DNA of 12,794 bases from Collinsella sp. (lineage in GTDB: Bacteria; Actinomycetota; Coriobacteriia; Coriobacteriales; Coriobacteriaceae): NCBI GenBank assembly GCA_019414515.1, contig DXLX01000029.1, positions 1 through 12,794 on the forward strand. Direction: 5' to 3'. A program made the translations under genes and the position numbers. Under the pieces are notes generated by a model that saw nothing but the letters and a program-made list of their open reading frames with translations, was not told the DNA's origin and ran no database searches. Positions 1-6,086 of the stretch are shown here, one piece after another. Position 1 is the first letter of the stretch; each line of letters opens with the position of its first letter.

Positions 1-87
1 AGCGTCTTTCACTTTGGAACCTTCAGCATTCGCCAGGTGAAGGAGTATATGGCGTCGCAGGGCATCCCTGTGAGATTGGACTTCTAA
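1..87 (+). CDS. hisF: Imidazole glycerol phosphate synthase cyclase subunit HisF, C-terminal end (partial)
   Basis: Only the last 28 codons are in the window, open from base 1 to a TAA at 85-87. The visible peptide starts SVFHFGTFSIRQVKEYM and ends IPVRLDF. This matches the last helix of HisF, where an Ala-Ser-Val-Phe-His segment is followed by a helix with a Val-Lys-x-Tyr core and a short Arg-containing tail. HisF closes the imidazole ring, turning PRFAR plus HisH-derived ammonia into IGP and AICAR. Identification rests on this short tail and on hisI and hisE downstream, a normal his-operon order. The stop codon overlaps the ATG of a possible small ORF (TAATG). Confidence 0.8.
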   Translation, partial: SVFHFGTFSIRQVKEYMASQGIPVRLDF

Positions 88-236
88 TGCTGCGGCTTGT
101 CCAGGCAACGCATCTTGCCGTTCAAACCGTCGCTCGCGTACCAAAGTACGCGTCGCTCCTCTTTCGCGGCAACCTGCGGCACCTGGGCAAGCCTCGCCGA
201 CCTGCGATGTTCACGGTAATTACTTGGGAGGAATGA
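87..236 (+). CDS. Candidate 49-aa small protein bridging hisF and hisI
   Basis: An uninterrupted frame runs from an ATG that overlaps the hisF stop (TAATG, 85-89) to a TGA that overlaps the preferred hisI ATG (TGATG, 234-238). The peptide starts MLRLVQATHLAVQTV, is basic in the middle, and ends MFTVITWEE. One-base overlaps at both ends are typical of translationally coupled operon genes. Against it: there is no strong Shine-Dalgarno before 87 (only a GGA at 78-80), third-position G+C is less extreme than in neighbouring genes, and a 7-bp hairpin (135-152) lies inside. I do not recognise the peptide. It could equally be a non-coding spacer that happens to be open. The last codons contain the hisI ribosome-binding site, so even non-functional translation here could affect hisI initiation. 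Confidence 0.4.
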   Translation: MLRLVQATHLAVQTVARVPKYASLLFRGNLRHLGKPRRPAMFTVITWEE

Positions 237-565
237 TGACTGAGGTGGTAAATGCTACCGAGCTGAAATACGACGCCCGTGGGTTGATTCCTTGTGTGGT
301 TCAGCAGTATGACACCGGCGAGGTGCTTATGGTTGCCTGGATGAACGAGGAGTCGGTGGGGTTGACGCTCAAGACCGGCACCACGTGGTTTTGGAGCCGC
401 AGTCGCCAGGAGCTCTGGAACAAGGGCGCGACGAGCGGCAATATGCAAGCGGTCAAGGAGCTCTGGGCCGACTGCGATAGCGATACGCTGCTGGTCAAGG
501 TTGACTCGCCGGGTCCGGCCTGCCACACCGGCAACCGTACCTGCTTCTTTAAGAAACTCGCGTAG
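236..565 (+). CDS. hisI: Phosphoribosyl-AMP cyclohydrolase HisI
   Basis: Third step of histidine synthesis: zinc- and magnesium-dependent opening of the adenine ring of PR-AMP to give ProFAR. The 109-aa protein has the full single-domain pattern. LMVAWMNEES lies at 31-40, WFWSRSRQELWNKGATSGN at 51-69, the Asp-Cys-Asp-x-Asp metal motif at 79-83, and CHTGNRTCF at 96-104. Cys80, Cys96 and Cys103 are the expected zinc ligands. The start is chosen at ATG 236, behind GGGAGGA at 226-232. ATG 233 is in frame but too close to that site, and the frame is also open back to TTG 224. It is not fused to HisE, unlike E. coli HisIE. hisE follows 46 nt downstream, so the two are probably cotranscribed. Confidence 0.93.
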   Translation: MTEVVNATELKYDARGLIPCVVQQYDTGEVLMVAWMNEESVGLTLKTGTTWFWSRSRQELWNKGATSGNMQAVKELWADCDSDTLLVKVDSPGPACHTGNRTCFFKKLA

Positions 566-611
566 GACGGGCGCTCGACTAGGCGCTTGGCCAACCAGAA
601 AGGATTGAACC

Positions 612-929
612 ATGGGTGTGCGCACTGCGAATGTTCAGGATGGAAATATCGGTGAGACGCTGACGGGGTTGGCCGAGGTGATTCATGGTCGTCGCGACGC
701 ATCGCCGCAGGAGAGCTACACCGCTCGCCTGTTGACCGACGTCGAGGACGAGCTGCTCAAGAAGCTTGCCGAGGAGGCGAGCGAGGTCATCATGGCCTGT
801 AAGGATAACGACCACGATCACATTCGCTACGAGGCCGGCGACCTGGTCTACCACCTGCTCGTGACGCTTGAGCGCTACGGCATCACCCTCGACGAACTGG
901 CCGGCGAACTCAACGCCCGCCGCCACTAG
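612..929 (+). CDS. hisE: Phosphoribosyl-ATP pyrophosphatase HisE
   Basis: Second step of histidine synthesis: hydrolysis of PR-ATP to PR-AMP and pyrophosphate. The 105-aa length is normal for stand-alone HisE. The all-alpha NTP pyrophosphatase motifs are present: KLAEEASEV with Glu54, Glu55 and Glu58, and RYEAGDLVYHLLV with Glu74 and Asp77, the Mg-binding acidic residues of the MazG/HisE superfamily. The ATG at 612 sits behind GAAAGGA at about 598-604. It is the last gene of the his operon here. Its TAG stop (927-929) lies inside a copy of the 23-nt end sequence of the adjacent MITE-like element, so the extreme C-terminus (ARRH) may have been shaped by that insertion. Confidence 0.93.
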   Translation: MGVRTANVQDGNIGETLTGLAEVIHGRRDASPQESYTARLLTDVEDELLKKLAEEASEVIMACKDNDHDHIRYEAGDLVYHLLVTLERYGITLDELAGELNARRH

Positions 930-950
930 TCATTGGGGACGTTCTTAAAC

Positions 951-1238
951 GACTAGTCGTTTGGGACAGTCTTTGCCGGCGCTGCCAAATAGCATGCCCA
1001 ATTACTACGATGAAACTGGATCTGCTGACCACACGTCGATTTTGAGCAAATCGTCAACGCTTCTACCTGCGGTTTTATTTTCCACATTAAGCCGATGGTC
1101 GGAGGTTTGCGGTTCATCGTAGTAAACGGGCGTTCTTTTTGGCGGGTGGTGTTGCACGGGCGTCGGTGGTGAGCAAAACGACCTGTTTTCCTCCGTCCCC
1201 AAGGGGTCATTTGTGAAGAGTGTCCCCAACGACTAGTC
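951..1238. mobile_element. MITE-like non-autonomous element with 23-bp inverted ends
   Basis: A 288-bp non-coding element fills the gap between the convergent hisE and phosphatase genes. Its ends, 951-973 and 1216-1238, are inverted repeats matching at 21 of 23 positions and beginning with the palindrome GACTAGTC. A second, nested inverted pair is perfect over 13 bp: TTACTACGATGAA at 1002-1014 and its complement at 1113-1125. A small hairpin CGATTT/AAATCG lies at 1037-1053. Just outside the left end, 924-946 is a third, direct copy of the terminal sequence (19 of 23 matching) that contains the hisE stop codon. The right end abuts the phosphatase stop codon (1239-1241). No transposase is present. 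The reading frames inside lack ribosome-binding sites and I do not treat them as genes. It may also act as a transcription barrier between the two genes. Confidence 0.55.
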
Positions 1239-2150
1239 TTAGGCGAGGGGCGTGGGCTCCCATTCTCCGGTGAGGTGGGGGATGTCGAAGGTTCGATAGC
1301 CACAGTCGTAGGCGTGGGCCTGGGCCTCGCGGATGTTCCAGCAGATATCGCAGGCGCGGTGCGCATCCGAACCAAAGGTAATGGGCACCTCGGCATGGGC
1401 AAAGCAACGCAGCAATCCGGTCGCGGGGTAGTAGTCGTCGAGCCCCTTGCGCGGCGCGGCAGTCGAGACCTCAACGCGGCGGCCCGTGTCGTGTGCACAC
1501 TCTGCCATCTGCTCCCAGAATGGCGCGGGGTCAAAGTCGGGCGCAAAGCCTTCCTTCGAAAAGCGCATGACCAGGTCGGGGTGGGCCATTACATCAAAGT
1601 TAAGCGGGCTTTCACAGGCGCGGCACCAGTTATCGACATAGCGCTCCCACACGCCGCGTACGCCCAGGTTTTCCCAAACATGCAGGTCGGTGTCATCGTC
1701 GACCCAGCCACAAAGCGAATCGGGCGTATCGGGACGAGCGACGTCCTCCGTCCCCGCCGTGCCCGCAGCACCGGCCATGATATCGCCCGGATCGCCAGTC
1801 CAGTGCACACTGCCCAAGCGCACTATGGCACCCGCTGACCAGCGCTCGACCAAAGGCTCGCAGCCCTCGTACCAATCGCATTCAAAGCCATAGATAAGCT
1901 CGAGCTCCGGCGCAATCTGCGCGGCAAGCTTGCGGGCGTCCTCAAAGGCCAGGCGATGTGCCGGCAGGTCGCCCTCGACAACCTGCACTTCGCAGTTGGC
2001 GTCCATGCTGGCGGGTAGGGTGAGGTGGTCAGTCGAGACCATGACGTGGCACCCGGCCGCAGCAGCGGCGCGAACGTTGTCCTCAAACGAGGCGTGCCCG
2101 TCCGAAAACGAGGTGTGGGTATGGCAATCGACCAGCGGGCAAGCAGACAT
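1239..2150 (-). CDS. hisK: PHP-domain histidinol-phosphatase (HisK type)
   Basis: A 303-aa PHP-superfamily metal-dependent phosphoesterase, most like histidinol-phosphatase, which makes histidinol from histidinol phosphate. Metal-site residues can be followed in order: DCHTHTSFSDG with His10 and His12, STDH with Asp41 and His42, GFECDW with Glu90, GSVHW with His116, DVMAHPDL with His190, EVST with Glu227, and FGSDAHR with Asp262 and His264. A Gly/Ala- and Asp-rich insertion at about 122-157 makes it longer than the roughly 270-aa Bacillus enzymes. The start is firm: AAGGAG lies 6-7 nt before the ATG at 2150. It converges on the his operon, which supports the histidine role, but PHP proteins acting on other phosphates look similar. 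Confidence 0.8.
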   Translation of the reverse strand: MSACPLVDCHTHTSFSDGHASFEDNVRAAAAAGCHVMVSTDHLTLPASMDANCEVQVVEGDLPAHRLAFEDARKLAAQIAPELELIYGFECDWYEGCEPLVERWSAGAIVRLGSVHWTGDPGDIMAGAAGTAGTEDVARPDTPDSLCGWVDDDTDLHVWENLGVRGVWERYVDNWCRACESPLNFDVMAHPDLVMRFSKEGFAPDFDPAPFWEQMAECAHDTGRRVEVSTAAPRKGLDDYYPATGLLRCFAHAEVPITFGSDAHRACDICWNIREAQAHAYDCGYRTFDIPHLTGEWEPTPLA

Positions 2151-2182
2151 GGCAGCTCCTTTGCGTCAGGCGAATTCGCTCC

Positions 2183-2188
2183 ATTGTA
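2183..2188 (-). promoter_or_regulatory. Possible -10 box for the histidinol-phosphatase gene
   Basis: On the - strand TACAAT lies about 33 nt upstream of the ATG at 2150, a suitable distance for a short leader carrying the AAGGAG site. No convincing -35 hexamer is seen 16-18 bp further upstream. The rest of the 193-bp divergent gap (2151-2343) shows only GC-rich sequence with short CGCGC-type repeats around 2250-2265 and no clear promoter for the + strand gene. Confidence 0.35.
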
Positions 2189-2343
2189 GCGGCGCGGCTC
2201 TCGATGCGACGAGCGCGCCGGGGTGTCGGTTTCTTGCGGACAGGGAAAATCGCGCTTATCGCGCTCCGCCACATCCACGCCGCCCGCGATGTGCTAGCGT
2301 TTGAATGAACAAAACGAGCCCGTGCGGAAAGGAGCCGGACCGT

Positions 2344-2829
2344 ATGCCATGCGATAGCAAATCTCCGCTGTCCCGCGAGACCGATGCGCCCGAGACCATC
2401 GTCAAGCTGGAATGCGATATCGACGACGCGTCGCCCGAGGTGCTCGCCTACGCCGCCGACCGCCTGCGCGAGGCCGGTGCGCGCGAGGTGCACTGGCTGC
2501 CCCTCTATTGCAAGAAGGGCCGTCCCGGCTGGCAGCTGCAGGTAATCTGTACCCACGAGGATATCGAGCGCCTACAGACGATTATCTTTTTGGAAACCAC
2601 GACCAATGGCATCCGCCGCCAGGTTATGGAGCGCGTTTGCCTACCACGCCGCTTTGAGCGCGTAACAACGCCATGGGGCGAGGTGTCCGTCAAGGTGGCG
2701 ACCCTGCCCGACGGTAGTGAGCGTGCGGCGCCCGAGTACGAAGACTGCTCCCGCCTCGCTCGCGAGCATAACGTGCCGCTCCAGCGCGTGATGCAGGCGG
2801 CACAAGCCGTGGCACTGCGATTTGAGTAA
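2344..2829 (+). CDS. Stand-alone LarC C-terminal domain (nickel-pincer cofactor protein, LarC2-like)
   Basis: The 161-aa product matches only the C-terminal half of LarC, the CTP-dependent enzyme that inserts nickel into the pincer nucleotide cofactor of lactate racemase-family enzymes. Family motifs visible: VKLECDIDDASPEVLAYA near the start, LPLYCKKGRPGWQLQVIC, the IIFLETTTNGIRR segment, and a TPWGEVSVKVA strand. ATG 2344 is preferred over ATG 2305 because AAAGGAG at 2328-2334 sits 9 nt before it. Full LarC is about 400 aa. In Lactobacillus plantarum it is made from two frames by a programmed frameshift, but no larC1-like sequence lies upstream here. This is therefore either an orphan domain with its own role or partner to an N-terminal half elsewhere. 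It begins a likely operon with the phosphoesterase 56 nt downstream. Confidence 0.72.
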   Translation: MPCDSKSPLSRETDAPETIVKLECDIDDASPEVLAYAADRLREAGAREVHWLPLYCKKGRPGWQLQVICTHEDIERLQTIIFLETTTNGIRRQVMERVCLPRRFERVTTPWGEVSVKVATLPDGSERAAPEYEDCSRLAREHNVPLQRVMQAAQAVALRFE

Positions 2830-2885
2830 CACGGCCGAGCGACGCGCCGCGCCCGGCCACATCAACCCCACCCGAAAGGACCACC

Positions 2886-3434
2886 ATGAAATACCTCATC
2901 GCCTCCGACATCCACGGCTCGGCATACTGGACCGAGCGCCTGGTCGCCGCCATCGAGTCCGAGCAGCCCGACCGCATCGTCCTGCTGGGCGACCTGCTCT
3001 ATCACGGTCCGCGTAACGACCCGCCGCGCGATTACGCTCCCAAGCGTGTGATTCCGCTGCTCAATGCCCTGGCCGACCGCATCATCGCGGTGCGCGGCAA
3101 CTGTGACGCCGAGGTCGACCAGATGGTGCTCGATTTCCCGGTCATGGCCGACTACGCCACGCTGTTTGACGAGACCGGCCGTGAGCTGTTCCTGACGCAC
3201 GGCCACGTCTTTGGCGCCGGCATGCACAACAGCGTCGACCACGCGCCCGCGCTGCCCGAGGGCTCCGCGCTCGTCTACGGCCATACGCACATCAAGGTCA
3301 ACGAGGAGAGCGCCGCGCACCCGGGCCTGTGGCTCTTCAATCCCGGCAGCGTGAGCATTCCCAAGGACGGTACGCATAGCTACGGCATCTACGAGGGCGG
3401 CGTGTTCCGTCACGTGGTCCTGGAGGAGGAATAA
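2886..3434 (+). CDS. YfcE-like metallophosphoesterase (phosphodiesterase)
   Basis: A 182-aa calcineurin-like phosphoesterase of the YfcE/MJ0936 group. All five metal-site motifs are in order: SDIHG with Asp8 and His10, LLGDLLYHG with Asp36, RGNCDAE with Asn72, LTHGH with His105, and YGHTHIK with His133 and His135, followed by NPGSVSIPK. Family members hydrolyse phosphodiesters with Mn or similar divalent metals. The natural substrate is not certain. The ATG at 2886 has AAAGGA 6-7 nt upstream. No signal peptide or membrane segment is visible, so it is cytoplasmic. Its last codons contain GAGGAGGA, which serves as the ribosome-binding site for mazG, starting 2 nt after its stop. The two are clearly coupled. 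Confidence 0.9.
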   Translation: MKYLIASDIHGSAYWTERLVAAIESEQPDRIVLLGDLLYHGPRNDPPRDYAPKRVIPLLNALADRIIAVRGNCDAEVDQMVLDFPVMADYATLFDETGRELFLTHGHVFGAGMHNSVDHAPALPEGSALVYGHTHIKVNEESAAHPGLWLFNPGSVSIPKDGTHSYGIYEGGVFRHVVLEEE

Positions 3435-3436
3435 CT

Positions 3437-4297
3437 ATGGCGCAGCACATGGCTCAGCAAAATGCCGAGGGTTCGCGCGACCTGTCCACGCTGGTCGACG
3501 CGTCGGCCGAGCTGCAGCATCTGGTGCAGACTATCTGGCGTCTGCGTCAGCCCGATGGCTGCCCGTGGGATCGCGAGCAGACGCATCAGAGCATCGGCAA
3601 GAACATGATCGAGGAAGCCTACGAGGCGCTCGATTGCATCGAGGCCGATGATGCCACGCATCTGCGCGAGGAGCTCGGCGACGTGCTCATGCAGGTAGTA
3701 CTGCATGCGCAGATTGCGGCGGACGCCGGCGAGTTTACGCTGGCCGACGTGGCGCGCGATATCGACGCCAAGCTCATCCGCCGCCACCCACACGTGTTTG
3801 GCGATGCGGACGCCGAGAGCTCCGACGAGGTGCTCAAGATCTGGGACGAGGTCAAGCTTGCCGAGAAGGTTGCCAAGGACAAGGCCGTGGCAGCGGGCGA
3901 AGCTGCGCCCGAGGGTCTGCTCGACGGCGTGCCCACGCATCTGCCGGCGCTGATGCAGGCGCAGAAGGTGTCGCGCAAGGCGGCTGCCGTGGGCTTTGAG
4001 TGGGAGACGGTCCAGGATGTGTGGGACGAGGTAGCTGAGGAGCGTGCCGAGTTTGAGGCCGAGGAGCCCGGCTCGCCCGAGCGCGAGATGGAGTTTGGCG
4101 ACCTGCTCTTTGCCCTAGTCAACGTTGCGCGCAAAGAAGGAATCGACGCCGAGAGCGCCCTTCGCGCCAGCACGGCAAAGTTCCGCCGTCGCTGGGCTGC
4201 GATGGAGGCCGCCGTGCACGAGGCGGGCGATGACCTCGCCGCCTGCTCAACCGCTCAACTCAACGACCTGTGGGACCAAGCAAAAGCAAGCGAGTGA
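3437..4297 (+). CDS. mazG: Nucleoside triphosphate pyrophosphohydrolase MazG
   Basis: A 286-aa two-domain MazG, close to the E. coli protein (263 aa) with slightly longer ends. The N-terminal domain carries LRQPDGCPWDREQTHQSI (about 37-53), IEEAYEALD with Glu59, Glu60 and Glu63, and REELGDVL with Glu78, Glu79 and Asp82. The linker holds RRHPHVFGD. The C-terminal repeat carries VGFEWETVQDVWDEVAEE and EREMEFGDLLFALVNVAR with Glu219 and Asp222, again the Mg-binding pattern. It hydrolyses NTPs and dNTPs to monophosphate and pyrophosphate, as house-cleaning or in control of stress nucleotides. The start is fixed by GAGGAGGA at the end of the upstream gene. The next gene converges; the 39-nt gap holds a short palindrome (4325-4340) without a T-run, so termination is unclear. 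Confidence 0.93.
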   Translation: MAQHMAQQNAEGSRDLSTLVDASAELQHLVQTIWRLRQPDGCPWDREQTHQSIGKNMIEEAYEALDCIEADDATHLREELGDVLMQVVLHAQIAADAGEFTLADVARDIDAKLIRRHPHVFGDADAESSDEVLKIWDEVKLAEKVAKDKAVAAGEAAPEGLLDGVPTHLPALMQAQKVSRKAAAVGFEWETVQDVWDEVAEERAEFEAEEPGSPEREMEFGDLLFALVNVARKEGIDAESALRASTAKFRRRWAAMEAAVHEAGDDLAACSTAQLNDLWDQAKASE

Positions 4298-4336
4298 GGC
4301 CTGCGTCTCTCACGGCATCCATTCGTAGAGAGGTCT

Positions 4337-5704
4337 CTACAAGCAAAAAGCCATATACAACGGAAGATGTGCCAGCTGTGCTTCGGCATCCCACTCGAGT
4401 TGTTTAGGGTGCAACACGTAAGCCATCCCAATCTTCTTGTTAAAGCGCGCGCGGAATCGGTCGAGGGAGATGGTTCCGTATCTGCGTGGCGACTTAACTT
4501 CGATGGGGCTGATGCGCGGCTTTCCGGCGGCATTGACATAGGGTCGGGTAACGAGGAAGTCGATTTCCATGCGCTCCTCCCCCTCCTTCTTTCCGCTTTG
4601 GGAATAAAAGAAGAGTCTGTATCCATTGGCCTTTAGAGATTGGGCAACGTAGTTTTCGGTAAGCATTCCTTCGTTCAATCCGATGTCGCCGCGAAGCACG
4701 GCCCTGTAAACGTCTTCATCGGTATCGTTGTTGTCAGAGAAGGCAAGCGTTACAAGCAGGCCGGTGTCCGCCATGTAGCACTTGAGGGCCGTTTGCTCCA
4801 TGCTGAGTGAAAGGCCCACGCTCGGTTCGCTTGCGGCATAGCAGATATTGGCAATTCGCGCGTCTGCCAGCCAAAAGAAGGCTTCTTCGTAGGTGCGCAT
4901 GCGTGCGTTTTTATCAAGTGAGGAAAGCTTGAATCGTTTTTCGTGCCTAGAGAGCTGACCCGGGATGCCATCGAGTACGGAGACGACTTTGAATTCGTAA
5001 CCGGTTGCAAAACGAGAGATATCGTTGCGATAGAGCTGGACGATTCGGCGCTTCGAAGCGTCGACGGGCGCAAAAGCGCGCTGTTCAACATAGATGGATA
5101 CCGGCTCAGGCATGCCGCCTACGAGCATGTATTCGCGCATAAGGGAGAGCGCTCTGCGATGTAGGGCATCGGGGAGCGGCTTCATCTTGTTAAAACTCAT
5201 GCGAATGAGATCGGCCAGCCCCTTTTCGTCCATGCCCCAAAGAAACTCCTCAAAGTCGAGGGGCTCAAGTTCCAGAGACTCTTCCTCGGATGGGATGACG
5301 ATATCTTTAATGTTCTGCTTGATGCTGAGCAGGGATCCAGTTTCGATGTAGTCGTAACGTCCGTCTGCAACGAGATACTTGATGAGTCCGCGTGCTTGCG
5401 GGTACATCTGGACCTCGTCAAAGACGATAAGCGTCTCGTGTTCATAGAGTTTGACGTTATAGAAAACCGAGAGATAGAGGAAGAGCGAGTCGAAGTCAGT
5501 GCGATAGTCCTCAAAATATTGCTTAACTTCGGCAGGTGCTTGAAAGAAATCAATGACAAGGCAGGACTTGTATTCGGTTTCTCCAAACGTGCGGGCAAGC
5601 GTGCTCTTGCCGACGCGGCGGGCTCCTTCAATAAGAAGTGCTGTTTTACCAGCGCTTTCATGCTTCCATTTTAGTAGTTTGTCATAGGCTTTTCGTTTAA
5701 GCAT
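4337..5704 (-). CDS. AAA_14 / DUF4143 P-loop ATPase with nuclease-like C-terminal domain
   Basis: A 455-aa ATPase. The N-terminal AAA_14 domain has Walker A GARRVGKST (27-35), Walker B LIVFDEVQ (92-99) and an ETGS sensor-like segment (121-124). The C-terminal half fits DUF4143: MLVGGMPE (193-200), CYMADTGLL (309-317) and a PD-(D/E)xK-like arrangement with Asp382 in MEIDFLV and Glu402/Lys404 in PIEVKS. Function in this family is poorly known; links to DNA and mobile or defence genes have been proposed. ATG 5704 is chosen because GAGG lies 5 nt upstream. The frame is open to ATG 5752, but that start has no ribosome-binding site and would make a DNA repeat coding. G+C is low: the line 5461-5520 is 43%, against 62% for a sampled enolase line, which suggests horizontal acquisition. 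Confidence 0.85.
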   Translation of the reverse strand: MLKRKAYDKLLKWKHESAGKTALLIEGARRVGKSTLARTFGETEYKSCLVIDFFQAPAEVKQYFEDYRTDFDSLFLYLSVFYNVKLYEHETLIVFDEVQMYPQARGLIKYLVADGRYDYIETGSLLSIKQNIKDIVIPSEEESLELEPLDFEEFLWGMDEKGLADLIRMSFNKMKPLPDALHRRALSLMREYMLVGGMPEPVSIYVEQRAFAPVDASKRRIVQLYRNDISRFATGYEFKVVSVLDGIPGQLSRHEKRFKLSSLDKNARMRTYEEAFFWLADARIANICYAASEPSVGLSLSMEQTALKCYMADTGLLVTLAFSDNNDTDEDVYRAVLRGDIGLNEGMLTENYVAQSLKANGYRLFFYSQSGKKEGEERMEIDFLVTRPYVNAAGKPRISPIEVKSPRRYGTISLDRFRARFNKKIGMAYVLHPKQLEWDAEAQLAHLPLYMAFCL

Positions 5705-5716
5705 GGCTACCTCGTA

Positions 5717-5799
5717 CACGATATCCAGAACTTTTATAACCTGATTATGCACGATATCCAGAACTTCAGACCCTTAGAATTGCACGATATCCAGAACTT
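5717..5799. repeat. Three identical 17-bp direct repeats at exact 33-bp pitch, probable control region of the ATPase gene
   Basis: CACGATATCCAGAACTT occurs without change at 5717-5733, 5750-5766 and 5783-5799, separated by two different 16-bp spacers. The pitch of 33 bp puts the copies on nearly the same face of the helix. The copy nearest the gene ends 12 nt from the preferred ATG of the AAA_14/DUF4143 gene, just upstream of its ribosome-binding site. On the gene's strand, CATAAT (5749-5744) and TTATAA are possible -10 boxes in the first spacer, so the array would overlap promoter, transcription start and leader. This is the arrangement of an operator or iteron set. Three short identical repeats next to a P-loop gene, with no cas genes, do not make a CRISPR array. 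Confidence 0.7.
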
Positions 5800-5975
5800 T
5801 GAACGATGTAAAAGCACATTATTGGCTCTTTCATTCGCAAGCCAGGTAAAGACGGTATGCCGATAGAAGAATTTAATGGGGGGGGGCGACCTCTAGAGAT
5901 GAATGCTCGGTGCAAAAACAAGCGCCCCAAAGAATGATTTCTCCAATTCATATGTATCCCTCGGCTAACTTAGGG
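5800..5975. other. Intergenic stretch between the ATPase control repeats and the enolase promoter
   Basis: AT-richer non-coding sequence. The one distinctive item is a run of nine G at 5878-5886, inside an open 26-codon frame (5857-5937, reading MPIEEFNGGGRPLEMN) that lacks a good ribosome-binding site. Downstream, CTCTAGAG (5891-5898) is a short palindrome. I see no RNA gene, terminator or recognised remnant here. Confidence 0.4.
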
Positions 5976-5981
5976 CATAAT
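5976..5981 (+). promoter_or_regulatory. Possible -10 box of the enolase promoter, flanked by a direct repeat
   Basis: CATAAT at 5976-5981 would start a transcript near 5988, leaving a leader of about 90 nt before eno. No good -35 hexamer is visible. GGCTAACTTA occurs twice, at 5963-5972 just before this box and at 5998-6007 just after the inferred start, 35 bp apart and each followed by a base and GG. This could be a paired regulator site, though the second copy also leads directly into a ribosome-binding site. Confidence 0.35.
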
Positions 5982-6020
5982 GCAAAAAGTGCGACATGGC
6001 TAACTTACGGAGGCGCACCA

Positions 6021-6086
6021 ATGGTGCACAGTCGGCCAGTCGCTTGCATCAACCGTTTCCAAGTGAGAGGGAGACAACATGAGTGA
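6021..6086 (+). CDS. Candidate 21-aa leader peptide overlapping the enolase start
   Basis: ATG 6021 has a near-ideal ribosome-binding site, GGAGG at 6009-6013 with 7 nt spacing. It opens a frame starting MVHSRPVACINRF that stops at TGA 6084-6086, eight bases into the enolase gene. Ribosomes finishing here would stop within a few bases of the enolase ATG (6079-6081), so translational coupling or attenuation is possible. Enolase also has its own site (GAGGGAG, 6066-6072), located inside the leader frame. I do not recognise the peptide. The strength and spacing of the site and the overlap argue that it is translated; nothing shows a regulatory role. Confidence 0.45.
   Translation: MVHSRPVACINRFQVRGRQHE

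Noticed and set aside
1005..1229. Small - strand ORF inside the MITE-like element
   Set aside because: Starts with TTG inside the terminal repeat, has no ribosome-binding site and crosses the nested inverted repeats.
4325..4340. Terminator between mazG and the ATPase gene
   Set aside because: GTAGAG/CTCTAC is only a 6-bp stem and no T-run follows on either strand.
5705..5752. 16-residue longer N-terminus for the ATPase
   Set aside because: ATG 5752 lacks a ribosome-binding site and would translate one regulatory repeat; ATG 5704 has GAGG at 5-nt spacing and matches the usual family start.
5717..5799. CRISPR array
   Set aside because: Repeats are 17 bp and spacers 16 bp, both too short, only three copies, no cas genes, and the array abuts a gene start like an operator.
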